DNA of 5,337 nucleotides from Acidobacteriota bacterium (GTDB taxonomy: Bacteria > Acidobacteriota > HRBIN11): the NCBI GenBank assembly GCA_030550225.1, contig JAUQPV010000205.1, positions 1-5,337 on the forward strand. Direction: 5' to 3'. Below, one piece after another: positions 1 through 4,995 of the stretch (positions are counted from its first letter, which is position 1; each line of letters starts with the position of its first letter). Under the pieces are notes generated by a model that was given only the letters and a program-made list of their open reading frames with translations, was not told the origin of the DNA and ran no database searches. A program made the translations under genes and the position numbers.

Positions 1-98
1 CCCTCGTAAGTCCGCAGGGCCCGCCACAGGTGGTACACGACATAGCCGACCCCCGTAGCCCCGGCGCGAACCGTGCTGACGTCCAAACCCAATCGCAT
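1..98 (-). CDS. N-terminus of a GT-B (family 4-like) glycosyltransferase, partial
   Basis: This is the first 32 codons of a gene that runs off the left edge of the window. The protein starts MRLGLDVSTVRAGATGVG and continues YVVYHLWRALRTYE. That matches the usual opening of family 4 glycosyltransferases: a first beta strand with Gly-Leu-Asp, then a T-G-(I/V)-G glycine turn, then a helix ending in a Leu-x-x-Ala-Leu motif. Members transfer a sugar from a nucleotide donor onto a growing glycan or lipid-linked acceptor at the cytoplasmic face of the inner membrane. An in-frame TAG lies two codons upstream of the ATG at 98-96, so this ATG is the earliest possible start; a weak AGGCGG ribosome site precedes it. 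It follows the O-antigen ligase gene by 52 bases on the same strand and probably belongs to the same polysaccharide cluster. The donor and acceptor cannot be told from this fragment. Confidence 0.72.
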   Translation of the reverse strand, partial: MRLGLDVSTVRAGATGVGYVVYHLWRALRTYE

Positions 99-150
99 GG
101 CCGCCTAACACCCGGCAGTTCGGCAGTTCAGGAACTCGGGAGGGGTCCGG
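99..150. repeat. Intergenic half copy of a dispersed hairpin element
   Basis: The 52-base gap between the ligase stop and the next start holds GGCAGTTCGGCAGTTCAGGA at 114-133, a short tandem of the 8-mer CGGCAGTT (113-128 region). It matches 17 of 20 bases of the left arm of the hairpin at 1911-1930. Both copies are followed after a few bases by CGGGAGG (137-143 here, 1936-1942 there). The right arm of the longer copy is missing here. The segment can still fold imperfectly: CCCG 111-114 and AGTTC 117-121 pair with GAACT 132-136 and CGGG 137-140. There is no U-run, so it is not a typical intrinsic terminator. Confidence 0.6.
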
Positions 151-1878
151 TTAGTGGTGAATCGCCACCGACTTCCTGCTACCCTCCACCAGCCTACTGT
201 CCCCCTGCCCGACTTCCATCCCCCAGGCCGCACTGATAGCAAATAGGCCCAACACGACATAAAACCCCATCATGAAGTCCCACAGACCCGTGCTCCCGAT
301 GAGCAAGGCCATCCAACGATAGATGACCCATTCGTCCGGTGCCAGGAGACGACGGCCCAGTCGGATGGCCAATGGGACGGCCCAAAGGACGAGCAGTCCC
401 AGGCCGATGAGGCCGCCGCCGACTAAGATTTCTAAAAAAAGCTGATTGCTCGTGACGGTGCCCGTCGGCCAGACGCCGCCGGCCATCTCGGCCAGGCGCA
501 GGCGGAACGCATCGAGACCCCATCCGGCCCAGGGCCGCTGGCGCCACAGGTCCCACGCCAGGGCGTACAACCGCCACCGACCGAGTTCGACCCTCTGGCG
601 TTGAAGAACTCGGCCGGCTTGGTGAAGCGTCACCACGCGAGGCGGCGGCAAATAAACGCCGGGTCCACACTCCGGCGGCTTATCCGCCCCCGGCCCTCTT
701 CCCGGGAGCCGACTATCCGTCGCCCGGATCCCGAACATGATCCCCTGGACGGTCGGGTCGAACCACGTCACGCGCTCCCACACGAGGTCCCATCGGCCCC
801 GGCATCGGGGTGCACAGGCCACCGCCGGGACCGTCACCTCCAGGACTTGACGCTCTCCAGGCCCGACGTCTTGCGGTAACGAGTAGCGCCGCACGTCCAG
901 ACAGTACAGGCGCCCGTGCTCATCCACCAGATGGTAGGCCAGTCGAACGGGGTGCCGACCGCCCCGCGGCCATCGAAGGGCGCCTATGTTATGGACCATG
1001 ACCCTCTGGGAGGTCGGGCGGGAACTCATCGGGAACTCTACGGGCTCCAGCCGGGCCGCGACCCAAGGCCGTCCAGACGGCCACCACCGTTCCCGAAACA
1101 CGGAATCCGTGTAGAAAAGTACGGTCCCCAGGCCGATGCCCGTTACAGCCAGGGTGAGGCCGTATTTCGGCCGACCCCACCGCCCCTCCCACAGGGTCAG
1201 CAAGGCCCACCCGGTCCCGAGGACTAAGGCGGCACCCCGACTATATGTGAGGAGGACGCCGGCCGTGAAGGCGACGGCCAATCCGCCGAATACCCATCGG
1301 TGGGTCCGGGGTGATGCTCCATGAAGCCGAAATCCGCAGGCCAGGCCGGCCAGGGCCCACTCCAGCCCAGCGACGTTCGCATGTTCGAACACGGACGCCC
1401 ATCGGCGGAAACCCTCGACCTCGGTCGGCGCCGTCCGAAACCACGCCAGGAAGGGGTCGACCCGGTCCTCCCCGATCGCCTCGACCAAGCCCCCCATCAG
1501 AGTCACCAGGGACCCGGCGATGAATCCGTCTACAAAGCGATGACCGGCTTTCCATCCGGGCCGTACGACCCGCAGGCTCGCGAAGAGGGCCCAAGCGGCG
1601 CCCCATCGGAGGATCAGGCGAAGGGCCATGCCCGGGTAAGCCGCTCCTGCCAAATTCACGGCCAGCAGGCCCAGCCAGCTCAAACCCCACAAGAGGACGA
1701 TGGGGTCCCAGAGGCGACCGATGAGGCCGGGATTTTGAATTCCGATGACAAGGGCATAGGCCAGCCAGAGGCCCAGGCCGATCTCGATGGGCTTCCACTC
1801 TAGGCCGCCGACCCGCAGGTGCCATCCGGCCGGGTCAAGAAACGGAAAAACCGCACCGATCAAGAATGCCCAAGGCAT
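151..1878 (-). CDS. O-antigen ligase/Wzy-like membrane protein with inserted extracytoplasmic domain
   Basis: A 575-residue polytopic membrane protein of the O-antigen ligase/polymerase (Wzy_C-type) superfamily. These proteins act at the periplasmic face of the inner membrane, joining undecaprenyl-linked glycans to an acceptor or polymerising repeat units. Hydrophobic helices are visible at about 31-47, 58-80, 88-105, 115-135, 168-185, 195-211, 215-230, 238-256, 480-505, 520-535 and 538-555. Family motifs include SVFEHANVAG (162-171), TYSRGAA (211-217), WAGWGLDAF (450-458) and LFLEILVGGGLIGLG (480-494). The large periplasmic loop (about 257-475) is unusually long and holds a beta-rich, Ig-like stretch at about 273-378, plus four cysteines (326, 355, 359, 404) that could form disulfides. 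Where many relatives have a His-Asn before the (Y/F)LE motif, this protein has Ser477-Asn478. The ATG at 1878 is the earliest start, since an in-frame TAA lies eight codons upstream, but no good ribosome site is seen. It could be a ligase or a polymerase; sequence alone does not decide. Confidence 0.85.
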   Translation of the reverse strand: MPWAFLIGAVFPFLDPAGWHLRVGGLEWKPIEIGLGLWLAYALVIGIQNPGLIGRLWDPIVLLWGLSWLGLLAVNLAGAAYPGMALRLILRWGAAWALFASLRVVRPGWKAGHRFVDGFIAGSLVTLMGGLVEAIGEDRVDPFLAWFRTAPTEVEGFRRWASVFEHANVAGLEWALAGLACGFRLHGASPRTHRWVFGGLAVAFTAGVLLTYSRGAALVLGTGWALLTLWEGRWGRPKYGLTLAVTGIGLGTVLFYTDSVFRERWWPSGRPWVAARLEPVEFPMSSRPTSQRVMVHNIGALRWPRGGRHPVRLAYHLVDEHGRLYCLDVRRYSLPQDVGPGERQVLEVTVPAVACAPRCRGRWDLVWERVTWFDPTVQGIMFGIRATDSRLPGRGPGADKPPECGPGVYLPPPRVVTLHQAGRVLQRQRVELGRWRLYALAWDLWRQRPWAGWGLDAFRLRLAEMAGGVWPTGTVTSNQLFLEILVGGGLIGLGLLVLWAVPLAIRLGRRLLAPDEWVIYRWMALLIGSTGLWDFMMGFYVVLGLFAISAAWGMEVGQGDSRLVEGSRKSVAIHH

Positions 1879-1881
1879 GGG

Positions 1882-1910
1882 GGCGGATGAGACATCGTCT
1901 TAGGCGGATG
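1882..1910. promoter_or_regulatory. Direct repeat GGCGGATG x2 upstream of the ligase gene
   Basis: GGCGGATG occurs at 1882-1889 and again at 1903-1910, perfect copies 21 bp apart start to start, close to two helical turns. Between them is AGACATCGTCT, a short interrupted palindrome (AGAC/GTCT). The pair sits just before the ligase start codon, where a regulator could bind, but no regulator is known here and the role is speculative. Confidence 0.3.
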
Positions 1911-1963
1911 GGCAATTCGGCAGTTTGGGATCAAGCGGGAGGCTCCCAGACTGCCGAGTTGCC
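1911..1963 (+). repeat. 20-bp stem hairpin, full copy of the intergenic element
   Basis: The arms 1911-1930 and 1944-1963 pair along all 20 positions when read as plus-strand RNA: 18 Watson-Crick pairs and 2 G-U wobbles (1916/1958 and 1925/1949), around a 13-base loop. In the minus-strand RNA, the sense of the surrounding genes, the two wobbles become A-C mismatches. The right side also continues as an 8-base tandem (TGCCGAGT, TGCCGAAC, TGCC). It lies between the SAM hydrolase stop and the ligase start. No U-run follows on either strand, so it is more like a dispersed palindromic repeat than a classical terminator, though it could slow or end transcription or protect the mRNA end. Confidence 0.7.
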
Positions 1964-1981
1964 GAACTGCCCACCGTCGAT

Positions 1982-2803
1982 TTAAGCCTCCGGGGCTACG
2001 ACGATGGAGACCTCCGTCCCCCGGGTCGCTTTCAGGGTCTGGGCCGCGTTCCCCTGATTGATGGCGATCTCCAGAAAGCCGGCACTCCCGATGTAAGCCA
2101 CCGGCTCGCCCCGGGGAACCTCGCCGAAGGTGCGTCGAAGGCCAGGGATGCGAGTCTGGGCCACGATGATCTGGCATCGCCGTTGGAAGTCTTCGCCCAG
2201 AATACTTGTCAAGAACGCTACGTCCAAGTTCGTGACCAGGTTGCCAAATCGATCGACGTGCAGGACGATGCCCTGATAGACGTTGGCGTCCTTCTGGGCG
2301 GGCTTGGGAAACTTCAGGCGGATGAAGTCCTCGACGGGCACCCCCATATGGACCGGCTCGACGCCCCGGGCCAGCCAAGCGGCGACCGGAGCGAAGATGT
2401 CCCGCCCGTGGAAGGTCGCCGACGGTGTGGGCCGGAAGAAGTGTTCTTCCGTCAGGTGGTACACCCGAATGTAGGGCTCCCGTTCGTAGACGACCGAGAA
2501 CACGCCGTTGTCCGGCCCGACGAAGTAGTGCTGGTCCCCGACGACGACGATGGGCCGCCGGGCCGTGCCGACGCCCGGGTCGACGACGACGACGTGGACC
2601 GTCCACCGGGGGAACTCGTGGTAAACGGCTCCCAGCGTGAAGGCCGCCCCGATGACGTCGTGAGGCGGGATCAGATGAGTAATATCGACGACACAGGCCT
2701 CCGGGCAGATGCTGTAGATGACGCCCTTCATGGCGGCGACAAAGTAGTCCTGTAAGCCAAAGTCGGTCAACAGCGTGACGATGGGGAGACGGCGTTCGGC
2801 CAT
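1982..2803 (-). CDS. S-adenosylmethionine hydrolase (SAM hydroxide adenosyltransferase, DUF62 family)
   Basis: A soluble protein of about 273 residues, the normal length for the family that splits S-adenosylmethionine with water into adenosine and methionine. It is homologous to the SAM-dependent fluorinase and chlorinase. Numbered from the start chosen here, the motifs are TDFG (13-16) with Asp19, VDPGVG (74-79), PDNG (97-100), TFHGRDIFAP (130-139), HVDRFGNLVTN (182-192), SAGFLEIA (240-247) and GNAA (251-254). The Asp-Arg-His water-activating triad of the family is present as Asp75, Arg82 and His132. An N-terminal Rossmann-like domain and a C-terminal beta-barrel domain are expected. Two ATGs are possible, at 2809 and 2803. 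GAGG at 2814-2811 is seven bases from the 2803 ATG but only one base from the 2809 ATG, so 2803 is preferred. The gene follows the pseudokinase gene by about 76 bases on the same strand. Its tie to polysaccharide synthesis is unclear; it may limit the SAM pool. Confidence 0.92.
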   Translation of the reverse strand: MAERRLPIVTLLTDFGLQDYFVAAMKGVIYSICPEACVVDITHLIPPHDVIGAAFTLGAVYHEFPRWTVHVVVVDPGVGTARRPIVVVGDQHYFVGPDNGVFSVVYEREPYIRVYHLTEEHFFRPTPSATFHGRDIFAPVAAWLARGVEPVHMGVPVEDFIRLKFPKPAQKDANVYQGIVLHVDRFGNLVTNLDVAFLTSILGEDFQRRCQIIVAQTRIPGLRRTFGEVPRGEPVAYIGSAGFLEIAINQGNAAQTLKATRGTEVSIVVAPEA

Positions 2804-2810
2804 CGGCATG

Positions 2811-2814
2811 CCTC
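2811..2814 (-). promoter_or_regulatory. Ribosome binding site deciding the SAM hydrolase start
   Basis: GAGG on the minus strand stands seven bases before the ATG at 2803-2801, a normal spacing. The ATG at 2809-2807 is only one base away and so is unlikely to be used from this site. Confidence 0.5.
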
Positions 2815-2815
2815 A

Positions 2816-2838
2816 CGGGATAAGGATCCCCCATCCCG
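2816..2838 (-). other. Small leader hairpin before the SAM hydrolase gene
   Basis: CGGGAT (2816-2821) and ATCCCG (2833-2838) form a perfect 6-bp stem with an 11-base loop directly next to the GAGG ribosome site. An overlapping alternative, CCCGG/CCGGG at 2835-2847, shares part of the right arm, so the two folds would exclude each other. It could modulate translation, but the short length and high GC content make chance formation easy. Confidence 0.3.
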
Positions 2839-2879
2839 GGTACCGGGTGTCCGTCGACTTGGAGCCCACCCCAGGGACT

Positions 2880-4913
2880 TCACTGTCCAAACACCATCAC
2901 GCGGGTGATGACAGCCTTGACCGGCTGACCATTCCGGGTCGGTCGGCGGAACCGGCAATTCATCCAGGTGTCTCGGGCGATCTCCCTCAAGACGTCGACC
3001 GGTGCTTGGAGGATCTCGACCTTCAGGGGTTGCCCCGACTCGTTGAGGTAGATCTGGCCGATCACCCGATGGGTGCCGGGATAACGATTCCGGATCCAGT
3101 TCAATCGGGGGTCGGTCGAAACACACGGACTGACCGGTTCGATACGGACGTCCAGGTCGACTTCTAAGACAAACTCCGGGAGGGGCGTCGGGGGTGGCTC
3201 GGCCCGGGGCGGCGATTCAGGCTCGACTTTGGCCGGCGGCGGGGATGGGGCGGCTGGTGACGGGGCTTCCGCCGTCACCGGAGTCGTCGAGACCGGCGAC
3301 GGTAGAGCCTCATGCTTAGTCCCCGCATTAGCCGGCGAGGGAGAGCCTGTCGGAGCCCCGACGGACGGTGCCTTCTCTACGGTCGGCGGAGACGGCGGGG
3401 ACGGCGACGATTCCGCGGCCGGCCGGCTCTCGGGAGACTCCTCCTTGGCGGCCCGAGGCGGGGACGGTTGGGGCACCGTCGTTTTTTCCTTCTCCCGAAG
3501 CTGGCGCTGAAGCTCTTCGTTTTGCTTGGCCAGCTCTTGGACCCGCTTCAAGAGCTCTTGCATTTGCACATCGGCAGCGTCCGCCGCCGGTCCGGTGGCC
3601 GGGCGGGTACCCTGGGCGGCTTGAAGTTGATGGATGACCTGTTGAAGTTCAGCGATACGCCGTTGGTTCTCCTCCAGTTGCTGACGCAGGGCGACCGTCT
3701 CGGGCGAAGGACCCGGCGTCACGGTCGGCGGCGGAGCGACCATCCGCCGCTGGAGAAGCCAGATGGCCCCACCGCCAAGGGCTAAGATGACCAGGGCGAT
3801 GAGTACGGGCAAAAGCGGAAAGCTCCGTCGGGGCCGCTCCTCCGAGGGCATCACCTGCGGGTACAGGACGACCTCCTCCGACGAGGGCGCGGGCGGCGGC
3901 TCGGACGGGACGGCCGGTGCCTCCACCGGTGGAGGCGGCGGGGGCGCAAACAAGGCCGAGTAGTCCTGCCCCAAAAGGCTCTGGTAGTGCCGTTGTTCCC
4001 GTTCCGGAAAGTCCCGAAAGAGGGCGTTCAAGTAAAAGGCCAGATGAAACGTGGATGCCTCGTACTCGCCTGAAAAGGCCTTCTCGTCCAGAGGCTCCTT
4101 GAGGAGGCTTATCTGCTGGAATCGGTGGTGGGGATCCGCCTGAAGACCTTGCAGGAAGACCATCTGTAGGTCTTCCGGGAGGTGAACGACCTCGCCGGTT
4201 CGGAGATAGACCGTCTGGTCCATCAGCCACGCCGCGAGGTCCGCCAGCGGGGCTTCCAGGGGCCGGTTTGTCAAGAGTTCCAGGCATAGCAGAGAAGCCG
4301 TATAGACGTCCGCCGCTTGAGAGCCCGGCAGACCGTCCCGTTGCTCCGGCGCCAGGTAGGGACCTAAAGCCTGTCGGATCGAGGCCGGGATACGCCCCGC
4401 CTCCCCCAGGGCCTGCAAGATGCCTCCACATACCAGACGAAGCTGGCCTTCGTAAGTGACAAATACCTGGGTCGGGGATAAGCTCCCATGGAAGGCGGGC
4501 TGACCCTGAAACGTCAGATCGTGGAGTATCTGGAGAGCCATCAAGAGCTGATGCGTGCACGCCAGGGCCTGGTCGATGCTCATCGGCAGGATCTGGTCCC
4601 GACCCGCCTGGAGGACTTCCCAGAGACTTTTTCCCGAGATCGGCTCAAAGACCATGAAGGGCGATTCGGCCGTAAAGTCCCACTGGATCGGGAGTGCCAG
4701 GATGGGGTCCTGGATCTTCCGCCGGAACATGCCTAAGAGGTCCTGAAGCCGGTGGACAAATCCGGCATCGCTCCACGGGAGGTCGGACGACAGACGAGCC
4801 CACCAGGCGACCCGTCGGGCTCGGCCTTCCGGCGCCTCGACGGCCAAGAAGACGTCGGCCCATCCCCATCGGTAGATGGGCTGGATCAACACGTACGAAC
4901 CTACCCGTTCCAT
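2880..4913 (-). CDS. Membrane-anchored pseudokinase with coiled coil and TonB C-terminal domain
   Basis: A 677-residue single-pass membrane protein. Residues about 5-275 follow the Ser/Thr protein kinase fold: a degenerate glycine loop (IYRWGWADVFLA, 13-24), an HGSLSPTQVFV catalytic-loop equivalent (142-152), an APEQ motif (188-191), DVYTAS (202-207) and a final DPHHRF (260-265). The catalytic residues are lost: the VAIK lysine is Trp38, the HRD aspartate is Ser144, the loop asparagine is Gln149, and DFG reads Cys-Gly-Gly (162-164). It should be a pseudokinase, binding or scaffolding rather than phosphorylating. Then come a helical stretch (about 285-320), a proline run (324-329), one transmembrane helix (364-387), coiled coils (405-432, 448-477), a Pro/Ser/Glu-rich spacer (480-580) and a TonB_C-like domain (603-677, with RYPG, GQIYLNESGQPL and CRFRRPTRNGQPV). 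The kinase part should be cytoplasmic and the TonB part periplasmic. The frame is open to a TTG at 4985, but the ATG at 4913 has AGGGG five bases upstream, and a promoter overlaps the longer version. Confidence 0.88.
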   Translation of the reverse strand: MERVGSYVLIQPIYRWGWADVFLAVEAPEGRARRVAWWARLSSDLPWSDAGFVHRLQDLLGMFRRKIQDPILALPIQWDFTAESPFMVFEPISGKSLWEVLQAGRDQILPMSIDQALACTHQLLMALQILHDLTFQGQPAFHGSLSPTQVFVTYEGQLRLVCGGILQALGEAGRIPASIRQALGPYLAPEQRDGLPGSQAADVYTASLLCLELLTNRPLEAPLADLAAWLMDQTVYLRTGEVVHLPEDLQMVFLQGLQADPHHRFQQISLLKEPLDEKAFSGEYEASTFHLAFYLNALFRDFPEREQRHYQSLLGQDYSALFAPPPPPPVEAPAVPSEPPPAPSSEEVVLYPQVMPSEERPRRSFPLLPVLIALVILALGGGAIWLLQRRMVAPPPTVTPGPSPETVALRQQLEENQRRIAELQQVIHQLQAAQGTRPATGPAADAADVQMQELLKRVQELAKQNEELQRQLREKEKTTVPQPSPPRAAKEESPESRPAAESSPSPPSPPTVEKAPSVGAPTGSPSPANAGTKHEALPSPVSTTPVTAEAPSPAAPSPPPAKVEPESPPRAEPPPTPLPEFVLEVDLDVRIEPVSPCVSTDPRLNWIRNRYPGTHRVIGQIYLNESGQPLKVEILQAPVDVLREIARDTWMNCRFRRPTRNGQPVKAVITRVMVFGQ

Positions 4914-4918
4914 ACCTG

Positions 4919-4923
4919 CCCCT
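4919..4923 (-). promoter_or_regulatory. Ribosome binding site for the pseudokinase-TonB gene
   Basis: AGGGG on the minus strand ends five bases before the ATG at 4913-4911. It supports this start over the upstream in-frame ATG at 4928 and TTG at 4985. The kinase-like fold also begins a few residues after this methionine (MERVGSYVLI). Confidence 0.55.
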
Positions 4924-4943
4924 GCCATCGGCTCACGAGCGAA

Positions 4944-4972
4944 AGTATATATCAAATCCTCGGAGGGGTAAA
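4944..4972 (-). promoter_or_regulatory. Candidate sigma70-type promoter for the pseudokinase-TonB gene
   Basis: On the minus strand, TTTACC (4972-4967, four of six bases of TTGACA) and TATACT (4949-4944, five of six of TATAAT) are separated by exactly 17 bases. The surrounding TTTGATATATACTTTC is a rare AT-rich patch in this GC-rich window. Transcription would start near 4937, leaving a leader of about 24 bases with the AGGGG site. This would start a transcription unit within the cluster, after the upstream glycosyltransferase gene. Confidence 0.5.
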
Positions 4973-4995
4973 AGGCCCCGTCCAATCTCCAGCCC

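Noticed and set aside
1964..1981. An intrinsic terminator after the SAM hydrolase gene
   Set aside because: The strong hairpin at 1911-1963 is not followed by a U-run on either strand, so it was recorded as a repeat/hairpin instead.
1925..2755. A 276-codon plus-strand open frame opposite the SAM hydrolase
   Set aside because: It is Asp/Gly/Val-rich low-complexity sequence, the expected antisense shadow of a GC-rich gene, with no recognisable domain.
1860..2834. A long minus-strand open frame overlapping the SAM hydrolase gene
   Set aside because: It encodes an Arg/Gly/Pro-rich sequence with no motif and is a frame shadow of the SAM hydrolase, whose own frame has full family signatures.
2810..2879. 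A SAM riboswitch upstream of the SAM hydrolase
   Set aside because: The gap is only about 70 bases, and I could not find the multi-helix layout of known SAM riboswitch classes, only short stems.
3163..3474. Simple-sequence repeat in the Pro/Ser-rich spacer of the pseudokinase-TonB gene
   Set aside because: The codons are biased to Pro, Ser, Ala and Glu, but I see no regular unit; it is an ordinary low-complexity periplasmic linker.
3649..4560. A 303-codon minus-strand frame inside the pseudokinase-TonB gene
   Set aside because: Gly/Pro/Arg/Ser-rich shadow in another frame; the main frame shows kinase-like, membrane and TonB features along its length.
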